In this document: positions 53,528 to 62,713 of the stretch, piece after piece
Position numbering within the stretch: position 1 is the stretch's first letter
Layout: the number at the start of each line of letters is the position of its first letter
Source: Enterocloster hominis (ex Liu et al. 2021)
Lineage (GTDB): Bacteria; Bacillota; Clostridia; Lachnospirales; Lachnospiraceae
Assembly (NCBI GenBank): GCA_014385265.1
Contig: JACRTJ010000004.1
Location: 1-64,000 of the forward strand
Reading direction: 5' to 3'
DNA length: 64,000 nt
Position numbers and translations under genes: made by a program
The notes under the pieces: model-generated
Seen by the model: the letters and a program-made list of their open reading frames with translations, nothing else
The model's database searches: none
Told to the model about the DNA's origin: nothing

Positions 53528-54106
53528 ATGGGCGATCTGTCTTCACTTTTTCTTTTTACGGCCGCTCTCTGCGCCGATTCCTTTGCCGTCAGCTTTGTCT
53601 GCGGAACGGGAAAAATAAAGATCCCCAGGAGCTCTGCATGGATCCTGGCCTTCTGTCCGGCAGCAGTGCTGACCGCAGCCTCTGCCCTGGGAACCGTCCT
53701 CCGGCCTCTGCTCCCGGAAGAGCTTCCCGTTTTTTTAAGTGCCAGCCTCCTCATGCTCCTGGGATTTTCCCGTTTTACAGCCAGCCCGGCCTCTGCCTCC
53801 GTACCTGGAAAAGGCAGTACAAAACAGCTCTCTGCCTCCGGCTCCTTTTTTCTGGCCATGGGGCTTTCCTCTGACAACGGAGCAGCAGGCCTGGGAGCCG
53901 GACTGGCCGGGGCCTCTCTGGCTGTCCTTTTCTTCCTTTCCCTGTTTCTCAGCTTCACCTCCGTCCGCCTGGGAGCCTTCCTGGGCAGGAAAAGCGCACT
54001 GGCCCTGGAAAACAGCCGCCAGCTCCCGGGATCCCGGTGTTCTCTGGATCTGTCCAGGACCGGAGGGCTGATCCTGGTCCTTCTGGGGATCCTGAAGCTC
54101 TTATGA
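53528..54106 (+). CDS. MntP/YtaF-like membrane protein
   Basis: The only convincing plus-strand gene: 192 residues, six hydrophobic segments, and two related halves as in the MntP/YtaF superfamily (LCADSFAVSFVCG near the start and LSSDNGAAGLGAGL in the middle, each with the acidic residue typical of the manganese-exporter fold). YtaF is a sporulation membrane protein of the same family; which applies here is open. The start is uncertain because no strong ribosome-binding site is seen; an ATG nine codons upstream is possible. Its last bases overlap the convergent ATPase gene. Confidence 0.78.
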   Translation: MGDLSSLFLFTAALCADSFAVSFVCGTGKIKIPRSSAWILAFCPAAVLTAASALGTVLRPLLPEELPVFLSASLLMLLGFSRFTASPASASVPGKGSTKQLSASGSFFLAMGLSSDNGAAGLGAGLAGASLAVLFFLSLFLSFTSVRLGAFLGRKSALALENSRQLPGSRCSLDLSRTGGLILVLLGILKLL

Positions 54107-56833
54107 TCCGGACCGTTCTTTCTCTGCCGTCCCCCGCGCTCCAGAGATCCGGCTGAGCCCCGCCAGAAGCTCATGGGCCGCCAGGGGGGCAGCTGCCAGA
54201 AACAGCAGCTCCCTCCATTCTGTTCCGGACAGGGCTGCCGTCTGGAACAAGGCCACCAGGCGGCTGTTTTCCGTCACCAGCACCTGGAGGAGCACTCCCA
54301 GGGCCGCTGCTGCCAGCATCAGCCGGTTTTCCAGATGATTCATCCGGAACACCGACCGCCCCACGTCCCGCATCCCCACAGCATGAAAAAGCTGGGAAAG
54401 GCCCAGGACCGTAAAGGCATACGTCTGGCTCCGGGCCAGCACCACCGGATCTCCAAGGACCAGGGACAGGCTTTCTGCCGTGATCCTTTTTCCCTCCGCC
54501 GCCAGGATCCCCACCGGCAGCCGCAGAAAGGCCGCAAGGCTGATCACCGCAATGAGGAATCCATAAAACAGCGTACACACCATCCCTCCCCGGGAAAACA
54601 GACTCTCATCCTTTCCCCTGGGCGGCTCCTCCATCAGGGCGGGTCCGTCGTTTTTATCCGTTCCAAGGGCCAGGGCCGGCAGGGAATCGGTGATCAGGTT
54701 GATCCACAGGATATGACTGGCCTTTAGCGGCGACGGCAGGGAAAGGGCAATGGCCGTGAACATGGTCATGATCTCGCCGAAATTGGAGGAAAGGAGAAAG
54801 ATCACCGCCTTCTTTATATTCTCATAGACGCCCCTCCCCTCCTCGATGGCCTTCTCGATGGTGGCAAAATTGTCGTCTGTGAGCACCATATCCGCCGCCT
54901 GCTTTGCCACATCTGTTCCAGTCTGCCCCATGGCGATCCCCACATCGGCTGCCTTTAAGGAGGGCGCGTCATTGACTCCGTCGCCGGTCATGGCCACGAT
55001 GCTTCCATTCTCCTTCAGCGCCCGGACGATCCGCACCTTATGGTCCGGGGAGACCCGGGAAAAGACCGCCGCCGTTTCTGCCCGTTCCTTAAGGGCCGCA
55101 TCGTCCAGCCGGTCCAGCTCCGCCCCGCTGATGCACTGGGTCCCGTCCTCTGCGATCCCCAGCCGCCTGGCAATGGCCAGGGCTGTGTCCCTGTGGTCCC
55201 CTGTGATCATCACCGTCCGCACATGGGCTCTCTTAAACATGGCCACCGCATGGGCGGCCTCCGGACGCGGAGGATCTGCCATGGCTGCCAGGCCCAGAAA
55301 GACCATGTCCTCCTCCTTCCTTCCGTCCCCATCACTCCTGGCCGCTCCCAGCACCCGGAGCCCCTGGCTGGAAAGCCATGAGATCCGGTCCTGGAGCCTT
55401 CTTCTGCTGCTGCCAGTCAGAGGCCGTTCACCGCCTCCAGACAGATACCGGCTGCACCGTTCCAGGATCACATCCGGGGCTCCCTTCGTATAGGAAACAA
55501 TTCCTGTCTCTGTCCGGTGTACGGTGGTCATCCGCTTCCGCTCCGGATCAAAGGCCCGCTCTGCCGTCCTGGGGAGCTGCCGCTCCAGCTCTCCCTTTGT
55601 CCATGGCCCCTCCTTCTCTGCATATTCCAGAAGGGCCAGCTCCCCGGGATCACCGATCCTTCCCTTTTTATTAAGCTCTGCGTCATTGCACAGGACAAAG
55701 GCCCTGAGAAGCTCCTCCTGGCCCGGAGCCATGGCCCCCTTCCCGCGGCCCGGCCGTCTCCTCCTGCCGCTTACGCCTTCATCCAGGAGCTCTCCCGCGT
55801 CCAGGACCTCTTCCACCGTCATCCGGTTCATGGTCAGCGTCCCTGTCTTATCGGAGCAGACCACACTCACCGCCCCCAGAGTCTCCACCGACGGCAGCCG
55901 CCGCACGATGGTATGGACCCGGGCCATCCGGGACACGGACAGGGCCAGCACGATGGTCACCACCGCCGGAAGCCCCTCGGGCACCGCCGCCACTGCCAGG
56001 GAAATGGCCGTAATGAGCATCTCTCCCACATCCCGCTTCTGCCAGACGGCAAGACCGAAAAGGGCCGCACAGAGGGCCACTGCCAGAATGCTCAGAGCGC
56101 CTCCCAGATCCCCCAGCCGTTTCTGTAAGGGTGTGGCCTCCATGGGGGCCTCCCGGATCAGACGGGCGATCCTGCCGATCTCCGTGTCCATGCCGGTGGC
56201 CGTCACCATGCCCAGCCCCCTTCCAGCCGTCACATTGGAGGACATATAGGCCATGTTTTTCCTGTCTCCCACCGGAAGGCCGGCGGCCGCAGAAAAACCG
56301 GCATCCTTGTGGACCGGCGCCGCCTCTCCCGTCAGGGCCGATTCCTCTGCCCGCAGACTTTCCGTCCATAAAAGCCTGAGATCCGCCGGCACCTGCCTCC
56401 CGGCGTCCAGCACCACCAGATCCCCAGGCACCAGCTCTGCCGCGTCGATCTCCTGGTCTGTCTGATCCCGGCGCACCACTGCCTTCAGACGGGTCATTTT
56501 TTTCAAGGCATCCAGGGCCCTTTTGGCCTTCCCCTCCTGGATCATCCCCACAGCCCCGTTTAAGGCCGCCACCGCCGCAATGATACAGGCGTCCCCGATC
56601 TCTCCCAGGAACACGGAAATGACTCCGGCCGCCGCCAGCACATAGATCAGAGGATCCATGAACTGGGACAGGAGACGGGAAAAAAAGCCGGGCTGCTCCG
56701 GCTCCTGCAGCCGGTTTGGTCCATACTGCTCCAGCCGTTTTCTGGCTTCCTCCGCCGAAAGACCTCCCGGATCCGTGGAATGAAGGAGCCGCCCGGTCTC
56801 CTCTGTGGTCTTTGTTTCAAAGGCTTCTGCCAT
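54101..56833 (-). CDS. P-type calcium-transporting ATPase
   Basis: A 910-residue P2-type (SERCA/PMCA-like) cation pump. Phosphorylation Asp328 in SDKTGTLTMN, TGE motif (LTGEAAP, 168-174), ion-site PEGLP (285-289), hinge TGDGVNDAPSLK and C-terminal WINLITDSLPALALG are all present. Ca2+ is the likely ion. Ten membrane helices expected. It converges with the MntP-like gene with a 6 nt overlap, and no terminator fits between them. Confidence 0.94.
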   Translation of the reverse strand: MAEAFETKTTEETGRLLHSTDPGGLSAEEARKRLEQYGPNRLQEPEQPGFFSRLLSQFMDPLIYVLAAAGVISVFLGEIGDACIIAAVAALNGAVGMIQEGKAKRALDALKKMTRLKAVVRRDQTDQEIDAAELVPGDLVVLDAGRQVPADLRLLWTESLRAEESALTGEAAPVHKDAGFSAAAGLPVGDRKNMAYMSSNVTAGRGLGMVTATGMDTEIGRIARLIREAPMEATPLQKRLGDLGGALSILAVALCAALFGLAVWQKRDVGEMLITAISLAVAAVPEGLPAVVTIVLALSVSRMARVHTIVRRLPSVETLGAVSVVCSDKTGTLTMNRMTVEEVLDAGELLDEGVSGRRRRPGRGKGAMAPGQEELLRAFVLCNDAELNKKGRIGDPGELALLEYAEKEGPWTKGELERQLPRTAERAFDPERKRMTTVHRTETGIVSYTKGAPDVILERCSRYLSGGGERPLTGSSRRRLQDRISWLSSQGLRVLGAARSDGDGRKEEDMVFLGLAAMADPPRPEAAHAVAMFKRAHVRTVMITGDHRDTALAIARRLGIAEDGTQCISGAELDRLDDAALKERAETAAVFSRVSPDHKVRIVRALKENGSIVAMTGDGVNDAPSLKAADVGIAMGQTGTDVAKQAADMVLTDDNFATIEKAIEEGRGVYENIKKAVIFLLSSNFGEIMTMFTAIALSLPSPLKASHILWINLITDSLPALALGTDKNDGPALMEEPPRGKDESLFSRGGMVCTLFYGFLIAVISLAAFLRLPVGILAAEGKRITAESLSLVLGDPVVLARSQTYAFTVLGLSQLFHAVGMRDVGRSVFRMNHLENRLMLAAAALGVLLQVLVTENSRLVALFQTAALSGTEWRELLFLAAAPLAAHELLAGLSRISGARGTAEKERSGS

Positions 56834-56900
56834 AAAAAATCCCCTCCCGTCCTCATCTCTGCTTTTGCAGTGTATGAAAACGGAAGGGGAAATATGTGTC

Positions 56901-58148
56901 TTACTGGTAGATGGGGTATCTGCCGCAGATCTCTGTCACAGACGCCCGGATCTCATCCGCCTTATTCTCGAAATCCGTGGCTGCCAGCCAGACGCAGCGG
57001 GCGATCTCATCCATGTCGCTCTCCACCAGGCCTCTGGAGGTGATGGCCGGGGTGCCGATGCGGACGCCGGAGGTAACGAACGGACTTCTGGGATCGTTGG
57101 GGACCGTGTTCTTATTGAGGGTGATATAAACCTCGTCGCAGCGGTTCTGAAGCTCCTTGCCGGAAACATCCATGCCGCGCAGATCCACCAGCATCAGATG
57201 GTTGTCTGTACCGCCGGTCAGGATCTTAAAGCCCTGCTTCTTAAGGGCCTCTGCCAGGGCCTTGGCATTCTTTAATACCTGCTCCTGGTAGGTCTTAAAC
57301 TCCGGCTTTAAGGCCTCGCCGAAGCAGATGGCCTTGGCCGCGATCACATGCTCTAAGGGGCCGCCCTGGCTTCCCGGGAAGATGGCCTTATTGAAATTGA
57401 ACTTCTTATTGGCCTCCTCATTGGCTAAGATCATACCGCCTCTGGGACCGCGCAGGGTCTTATGGGTGGTGGTGGTCACCACGTCTGCATAGGGAATGGG
57501 GCTGGGATGGAGACCGGCTGCCACCAGACCGGCGATGTGTGCCATATCCACCATCAGATATGCGCCGCACCGGTCAGCGATCTCACGGAACCGCTTAAAA
57601 TCGATGGTCCGGCAGTAGGCGCTGGCTCCAGCAACGATCAGCTTCGGCTTTGCCTCCATGGCCTTCTTTTCCAGCTCGTCATAGTCGATATATCCCTCGT
57701 TGTTGACGCCGTAGGGAACGATATTAAAGTACATACCGGAGAAGTTCACCGGGCTTCCGTGGGTCAGATGGCCGCCGTGGTCTAAGTTCATGCCCATTAC
57801 GGTATCGCCGGGCTTTAACATGGCGATGAACACAGCCATATTTGCCTGCGCGCCGGAATGAGGCTGTACGTTGGCATAATCACAGCCAAACAGCTTCTTT
57901 GCCCGCTCGATGGCCAGGTTTTCCACCACGTCCACGCACTCGCAGCCGCCGTAATACCGTTTTCCCGGATAGCCCTCTGCATACTTGTTGGTAAGGACCG
58001 TTCCCATGGCCGCCATCACGGCCTCAGAAACGATATTCTCTGACGCGATCAGCTCCAGATTCCGTCTCTGTCTCGCAAATTCGGCGTTGACTGCCGCACC
58101 CACTTCGCTGTCATGCTCCGCAATGATTCTCATCAGTTCATTTACCAT
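56901..58148 (-). CDS. glyA: Serine hydroxymethyltransferase
   Basis: A 415-residue PLP enzyme that interconverts serine and glycine and supplies one-carbon units to tetrahydrofolate. PLP Lys230 is in [11 protein letters not shown]; the [10 protein letters not shown] and [11 protein letters not shown] motifs are intact. Neither a folate nor a glycine riboswitch is visible in the 95 bp upstream. Confidence 0.97.
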   Translation of the reverse strand: MVNELMRIIAEHDSEVGAAVNAEFARQRRNLELIASENIVSEAVMAAMGTVLTNKYAEGYPGKRYYGGCECVDVVENLAIERAKKLFGCDYANVQPHSGAQANMAVFIAMLKPGDTVMGMNLDHGGHLTHGSPVNFSGMYFNIVPYGVNNEGYIDYDELEKKAMEAKPKLIVAGASAYCRTIDFKRFREIADRCGAYLMVDMAHIAGLVAAGLHPSPIPYADVVTTTTHKTLRGPRGGMILANEEANKKFNFNKAIFPGSQGGPLEHVIAAKAICFGEALKPEFKTYQEQVLKNAKALAEALKKQGFKILTGGTDNHLMLVDLRGMDVSGKELQNRCDEVYITLNKNTVPNDPRSPFVTSGVRIGTPAITSRGLVESDMDEIARCVWLAATDFENKADEIRASVTEICGRYPIYQ

Positions 58149-58243
58149 CCTGAATCCTCCTTATACATTATAAATCTGCCAGGCAGGGACCTCCTTTTCC
58201 ATTTTCCGGCCCGCCTGTTCCCTATTATAAATGCGTCCGGCCC

Positions 58244-59974
58244 TTAACCGGCCGCCTTATAATTCCTGATCACCGCCTGGAGCGTCCGGTTTCCATTGTA
58301 TTCGTTTATATCTGGATAATATACAATGTCGATCCGGTCCCTTCCAGCCAGCTCTCTCTGTAACGCGTCTCCGTCCCCAAATAAGAGACCGTCCATGGAG
58401 AGCCCCGTATCTGTCACCAGCCCCAGCTTCACCACGTTCCGGTTTTTCCCAAGGACCCGGAGACTGCGGATCATCAGCCCCTTCTGGGCAAACAGGGGCT
58501 TTTCATTCCCCTGGCCAAAGGGCTCCAGCCGCTTAAGCTCCTCCACCAGTCCCTCGGTCACATATTCCAGAGGCATGGGAACGTCGATCCATACCCTTGG
58601 GATAAAGTCATCTTCCGTAAGTTCCGCGTTTTCATTGAGCCGTTTGCGGAATTCCGGAACGTCCTCCTCTTTTATGGAAAGCCCCGCCGCCATGGGATGG
58701 CCGCCGAACTTCGGCAGCAGGTCCCGGACCTTTGTCAATTCCCGGAACATATGATATGGCTCAATGGACCTTCCAGACCCTTTTACCATATCCCCGCTCC
58801 TTGTGAGTACAATGGAGGGCTTATGGAAATGCTCACGGACCCGGCCCGCAATGATCCCCGCCAGGGATTCGTGACAGTCCGGCAGAAAGACCACCAGTAC
58901 CTTGTCTCCCATGTACCGCTCCTCCACCTGGGCAATGGCTTCGTCCTCTCCTTTTTTCGTCATATCCTTCCGGACATCGTTCAGCTCCTTTAATTCCTCT
59001 GCCAGCTGCTCTGCCTCTGCCTCGTCCTCCGACAGAAAGAGCCTGAGAGCCGCCTTGGCCGTCTGGAGCCGCCCGCCGGCATTTAAGCACGGGCCGATGA
59101 CAAAGCCGATATGGTAGGCGCTTAAGTCTGTAATATCAAGCCCTGTCTTCTCAACCAGTTTTCTCAGTCCCAGGTTCCTGGTGCGGGCCATCTGCTTCAG
59201 CCCGTATTTTACCAGGATCCTGTTTTCATCCTGTAACCGCATCACGTCTCCCACAGTGGCAATGGCCGCAAATTCCAGGAGTTCCCTCCATTCCTCCCGG
59301 GGGACCCCAGACGCTTCATAGAGCTTTTCCACCAGCTTGTAGGCCACCACCGCTCCGCAGATCTCACGGAAGGGATACGTTTCTCCCTCCTGCTTGGGAT
59401 CCACCACCACATCCGCCGGAGGAAGGACCTGTCTTTCCTCCTCCACCGGGACCTCATGATGATCTGTGACCACCACAGTCATTCCAAGCTCCTTTGCCAG
59501 AGAGATCTCCTTTGCTGCGGCAATGCCGTTGTCGCAGGTCACCAGAGTATCCACCCCGTCGGCAGCCGCCTGGCGGATGATGGCCTCGTTGATCCCATAT
59601 CCGTCCCGGACCCGGTCCGGGATCTCATAATCGATACGGGTGCTTCCGGCCGGCCCGGTTCTTTTTCCCAATTCCCTCTCTGCCCGTCTTAGGCCTGTTA
59701 AAAGAAGGTAGGAGGCGCAGACGCCGTCGATATCGTAATCCCCGATGATCCGGATCCGCTTTTCCTCCCGGAGCTTTTTTATGAGAACGGCCACAGCCTC
59801 TCCCATATTTTTCATGAGAGCTCCGTCGTAAAGCCCGTCCAGTGTGCCGTAAAGGTACCGCTCCATGGCTTCCTTCGTCTCCATTCCCCGGTTCCTCATG
59901 ATCCGCACGGATACGGGGCTGACGCTCAGCTCCTTTGCCAGTCCGTTAAAATCCGCCCGTTTTGTCTGGACCAT
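58244..59974 (-). CDS. recJ: Single-stranded-DNA-specific exonuclease RecJ
   Basis: A 576-residue DHH/DHHA1 5'-3' exonuclease for recombination and mismatch repair. Metal-site motifs IGDYDIDGVCA and VVTDHHEVP are clear, and GGHPMAAGLSI marks the DHHA1 domain. The start MVQTKRADF follows AGGA with good spacing; a GTG 13 codons upstream overlaps the next gene but has no ribosome-binding site. The C-terminal DUF-type OB domain is short. Confidence 0.95.
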   Translation of the reverse strand: MVQTKRADFNGLAKELSVSPVSVRIMRNRGMETKEAMERYLYGTLDGLYDGALMKNMGEAVAVLIKKLREEKRIRIIGDYDIDGVCASYLLLTGLRRAERELGKRTGPAGSTRIDYEIPDRVRDGYGINEAIIRQAAADGVDTLVTCDNGIAAAKEISLAKELGMTVVVTDHHEVPVEEERQVLPPADVVVDPKQEGETYPFREICGAVVAYKLVEKLYEASGVPREEWRELLEFAAIATVGDVMRLQDENRILVKYGLKQMARTRNLGLRKLVEKTGLDITDLSAYHIGFVIGPCLNAGGRLQTAKAALRLFLSEDEAEAEQLAEELKELNDVRKDMTKKGEDEAIAQVEERYMGDKVLVVFLPDCHESLAGIIAGRVREHFHKPSIVLTRSGDMVKGSGRSIEPYHMFRELTKVRDLLPKFGGHPMAAGLSIKEEDVPEFRKRLNENAELTEDDFIPRVWIDVPMPLEYVTEGLVEELKRLEPFGQGNEKPLFAQKGLMIRSLRVLGKNRNVVKLGLVTDTGLSMDGLLFGDGDALQRELAGRDRIDIVYYPDINEYNGNRTLQAVIRNYKAAG

Positions 59975-59999
59975 CCAGATTTCCTGTTTTTCTGTCTGT

Positions 60000-60560
60000 T
60001 TAAAATTTTGCACCGTTTTGTCTGAGCCATTCCCTTCTTGTCTTATAATCCGGTATCTCCTCTGCCACCACAGCCCAGAACGCCGGACTGTGGTTCATCT
60101 CCACCCGGTGGGCCAGCTCGTGGACCACCAGATAGTCCAGTATTTCTTCCGGCATCAGTGCCAGCTTCCAGTTAAAATTCAAGTTTCCCTTGGCGCTGCA
60201 GCTGCCCCACCGGGTCTTCTGCTCCCGCACGGTGACCGTCCCGTAGGAAACGCCCATGCGCTCTGCAAAATACCGGCATTTCTTCAAAAGCAGCTCCTTT
60301 GCCAGCCGCTTCCCGGCTTCCCGTTCCCGGTCCGTATACGCAGGCCGCGCCGCAGCTCTTTCCCTACATTCTGCGATCCGCTTCCGGATCCAATCCACAT
60401 GGGCCTCCACAAAGCGGTCTGCTTCCTCCGGTCGGACCCCATAGGGGATCCGGACCGTCACTGTCCCGTCCTCGGACACCTTAAGGGCCATGGTCTTTCT
60501 CTGGGCCCGGATCAGCCCATAGGACACGTGCTCTGTTTTTCTCTTCTGGATCTTCTCCAC
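60000..60560 (-). CDS. YgjP-type M48 metallopeptidase
   Basis: A 186-residue DUF45/YgjP family protein with zinc motif HELAHRVEMNHSPAFW (about residues 147-162) and the TRWGSCSAKGNLNFNWKL signature. Substrate unknown. Its stop lies about 25 nt before the recJ start, so the two are probably co-transcribed. Confidence 0.9.
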   Translation of the reverse strand: MEKIQKRKTEHVSYGLIRAQRKTMALKVSEDGTVTVRIPYGVRPEEADRFVEAHVDWIRKRIAECRERAAARPAYTDREREAGKRLAKELLLKKCRYFAERMGVSYGTVTVREQKTRWGSCSAKGNLNFNWKLALMPEEILDYLVVHELAHRVEMNHSPAFWAVVAEEIPDYKTRREWLRQNGAKF

Positions 60561-60657
60561 TGGATCCTCCGAATTTTTTCAATATTTATCAAAACCACAC
60601 CATATATTCTATCACCATTGGCGTTTCCACGCAAGCAGACAGTTATATTTTTAGGGT

Positions 60658-60687
60658 AAAAAAAAACAGGTCGCTTACACAACCTGT
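60658..60687 (-). terminator. Terminator behind tRNA-Arg
   Basis: ACAGGT/ACCTGT (60666-60671 and 60682-60687) followed by eight or nine T on the minus strand. Confidence 0.82.
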
Positions 60688-60693
60688 CTTTCG

Positions 60694-60767
60694 TGCGCCA
60701 GAGAAGATTCGAACTCCCGACACTACGGTCCGTAGCCGTATGCTCTATCCAGCTGAGCTACTGACGC
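60694..60767 (-). tRNA. tRNA-Arg (anticodon ACG)
   Basis: A 74 nt cloverleaf: acceptor GCGTCAG/CTGGCGC with one G-U pair, anticodon arm TACGG-CTACGGA-CCGTA (ACG, inosine-34 expected), T loop TTCGAAT, discriminator A, CCA not encoded. Confidence 0.96.
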
Positions 60768-60843
60768 CCATTGGGTGATTTTGTCTCACTCACTCAACGG
60801 TATAGAGTTTACTACATTATTCCCGTTTTGTCAACTATTATTT

Positions 60844-61254
60844 TTATTTTTCCATGAAACGTCTGATCTGGAGCAATAAAAGCACTAGCCCCGTTCCCAG
60901 CAGGATATGGCCGATCCCGGCCACACCAGAAATGGCGGCGTTAATACTGGAAGAAAGCGGTGTACCCAGGACCTGAAGGATTCCCCGGACCGCCAGCATT
61001 AGGACAGTCAGGTTCAGCCCAGTGTGATAGACTGCCAGGATCCTTCCGGTTTTGGGACCGGTAAAAGAAAAATTCTTTTCCAGCAGGAGCAGCAGCAAAA
61101 ACACTGCCATTCCCAGCATGAAATAATGAGTATGGATCACCGACAAGGTCGTTTTAGCGGTAAAACCGGTAAACTTGGTAAACTCCCTGTAAAATACGCC
61201 CCCAGCCATTGCAAGAACGGCGTACAGCAGCGCGGCATTCATATAGCGTTTCAT
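60844..61254 (-). CDS. DUF2871-like four-helix membrane protein
   Basis: A 136-residue protein with four hydrophobic helices. SVIHTHYFMLGMAVFLLLLLL around residues 38-58 contains a His pair seen in the DUF2871 family (family name from memory). Function unknown; similar small membrane proteins can bind heme or act in redox. It lies 12 nt after the next gene and belongs to the same TetR-linked unit. Confidence 0.72.
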   Translation of the reverse strand: MKRYMNAALLYAVLAMAGGVFYREFTKFTGFTAKTTLSVIHTHYFMLGMAVFLLLLLLEKNFSFTGPKTGRILAVYHTGLNLTVLMLAVRGILQVLGTPLSSSINAAISGVAGIGHILLGTGLVLLLLQIRRFMEK

Positions 61255-61266
61255 TTTTCTCCTCCT

Positions 61267-61932
61267 TTATCTGAATTCCTTCTTCATGGCAGAGTATCCA
61301 ATGAGCACGGTCCACACATAAGCGCAGGTCTTGGGGATCATCAGCATCCCGACCATGGGATACGTTCCGGACCACAGTACCACAGGAATATAGAAGCCAA
61401 AGCTCAGCACAATGGTAAGCCACATCCATCGGAATGCCCGGTCCCCATTCTTCCTGGCACTGTCGAAAAACAGCACGATCACCAGAAGTCCCAGCAGGGC
61501 AAAGGGAATATTACGATAGATCCCCCAGGAAAGCGGCGCATCTGCGCTGAGCCACCGGTTCTGCGGCATCATGCATAAAAGGATCCGGAGTCCTGCCAGA
61601 CCATACACAGCCGCCGTGAGGCCGTTCCTGCCCAAAACCCTGTAACGCAGCCGCCACACATAGTAAAGCAGCACATAAAAGACCGTCATAGTCACGGAGG
61701 TGATCCACTTTCCAAGCCCCAGGGGGACAGTATAGTTTTCCAGCCCGGTGGTGCATAAAGCCAGCGCCCGGGGAACCAGATGGAACGAATCTCCCGCTCC
61801 CAGCACCACGGCCATCCAGCCGAACAAAAGGAACTGCCGGTCTCCTCTGCTGCCCCGGATCATCCGGATCCCGATAGCAATGACGGAGACCAGATAGACC
61901 ACATCAAATAAAGTTTCTGCAACTGCCTGCAT
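61267..61932 (-). CDS. Seven-helix membrane protein, unknown function
   Basis: A 221-residue protein with about seven hydrophobic segments and conserved-looking polar positions (GDSFHLVPR near residue 47-55, FYIPVVLW near 178). No family named with confidence. A GAGGAGGA ribosome-binding site precedes it. It is the first gene of the two-gene unit whose upstream operator matches that of tetR. Confidence 0.78.
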   Translation of the reverse strand: MQAVAETLFDVVYLVSVIAIGIRMIRGSRGDRQFLLFGWMAVVLGAGDSFHLVPRALALCTTGLENYTVPLGLGKWITSVTMTVFYVLLYYVWRLRYRVLGRNGLTAAVYGLAGLRILLCMMPQNRWLSADAPLSWGIYRNIPFALLGLLVIVLFFDSARKNGDRAFRWMWLTIVLSFGFYIPVVLWSGTYPMVGMLMIPKTCAYVWTVLIGYSAMKKEFR

Positions 61933-61950
61933 TCTTTTTCCTCCTCATAG

Positions 61951-61963
61951 TGAACGCCGTTCA
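61951..61963. promoter_or_regulatory. TetR-type operator 1
   Basis: TGAACGCCGTTCA, a perfect TGAAC-N3-GTTCA palindrome, lies between the tetR terminator and the seven-helix gene. It has the same half-sites as the site in the tetR promoter. Confidence 0.75.
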
Positions 61964-61971
61964 TTTTCTTG

Positions 61972-62001
61972 TCCAAAAAAGAATCCTGATCTACAGGATT
62001 C
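61972..62001 (-). terminator. Terminator behind tetR
   Basis: GAATCCTG/CAGGATTC (61981-61988 and 61994-62001), 8 bp with a 5 nt loop, then TTTTTT on the minus strand. Confidence 0.85.
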
Positions 62002-62017
62002 TCCATTTTCGGAAATC

Positions 62018-62575
62018 TTAGTAAAGGGTCCTGCGGGTGATCTCCAGCACTGCCCGTGGATCATAATCCTGACGCAGCAGCGCTGACAGCATCAGGGAAA
62101 ACAGGACATCTGCAAATTTCTCTGCTGGAAACTGCTCTGTAAAAGCGTCCGGCCGGACCCTGGAATCCCGCTTCAGGACAAAAATGAGGCCGTCCGAAAT
62201 ATGCTTCCATGTCTCCTGCATACGCTGTCTTCCCTCTGACTTCTCATTTCCCAGAAAACCCAGGGAGTGCAGGGTAAAAAAACCAGGATATTTCCTCTGG
62301 CCATATTCCATCCGCCCGTACATCCAGGAAATACAGGCCAGCGTATCCTCAAACACGCTTCCGTCCTCCGGCTCATGGAAGATCTCGCACCAGACGCTCT
62401 CCACCGTGGCGCTCATGAGCGCTTCTTTAGATTTAAAATAATTGTAGATGGAACCCACAGATACTCCGCAGGCCGCCGCAACGGAACGGATGCTGACGGC
62501 AGACCAGCCCTGTTTCTGGATCAGCTCCCGGTTTGTTTTTAAGATCTCGTCTTTTGAAGTTACAACAATATTCAT
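62018..62575 (-). CDS. TetR-family repressor
   Basis: A 185-residue regulator. The N-terminal helix-turn-helix is SIRSVAAACGVSVGSIYNYFKSKEALM (residues 27-53). The C-terminal ligand domain is alpha-helical, ligand unknown. It sits upstream of the membrane pair and shares an operator motif with it, so it probably represses both that pair and itself. Confidence 0.93.
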   Translation of the reverse strand: MNIVVTSKDEILKTNRELIQKQGWSAVSIRSVAAACGVSVGSIYNYFKSKEALMSATVESVWCEIFHEPEDGSVFEDTLACISWMYGRMEYGQRKYPGFFTLHSLGFLGNEKSEGRQRMQETWKHISDGLIFVLKRDSRVRPDAFTEQFPAEKFADVLFSLMLSALLRQDYDPRAVLEITRRTLY

Positions 62576-62590
62576 CCCGCCACCTCAATA

Positions 62591-62603
62591 TGAACATTGT
62601 TCA
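62591..62603. promoter_or_regulatory. TetR-type operator 2 (autoregulatory)
   Basis: TGAACATTGTTCA, again TGAAC-N3-GTTCA, overlaps the last base of the tetR -10 box and the transcription start. Repressor bound here would block its own transcription. Confidence 0.8.
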
Positions 62604-62631
62604 TTATACTCTTTCCATCTCTTCTTGTCAA
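62603..62631 (-). promoter_or_regulatory. Consensus promoter of tetR
   Basis: TTGACA (62626-62631), 17 nt, TATAAT (62603-62608): a perfect sigma-A promoter, presumably needing repression. Confidence 0.9.
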
Positions 62632-62713
62632 GAAAAGAATGCTGCAAAAACAACCCGAGAATTACTCAGAAGCTGTTTTACAGCATTCCCATAAAAACCG
62701 ACCTTCCTGTTTT

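Noticed and set aside
53428-54174. A 248-codon minus-strand frame opposite the MntP-like gene
   Set aside because: Its translation is Arg/Pro-rich with no domain pattern, while the plus-strand frame gives a well-formed six-helix membrane protein with family motifs.
58149-58243. Glycine or folate riboswitch before glyA
   Set aside because: The 95 bp gap is too short and lacks the conserved cores; only a TATAAT-like box without a matching -35 is seen.
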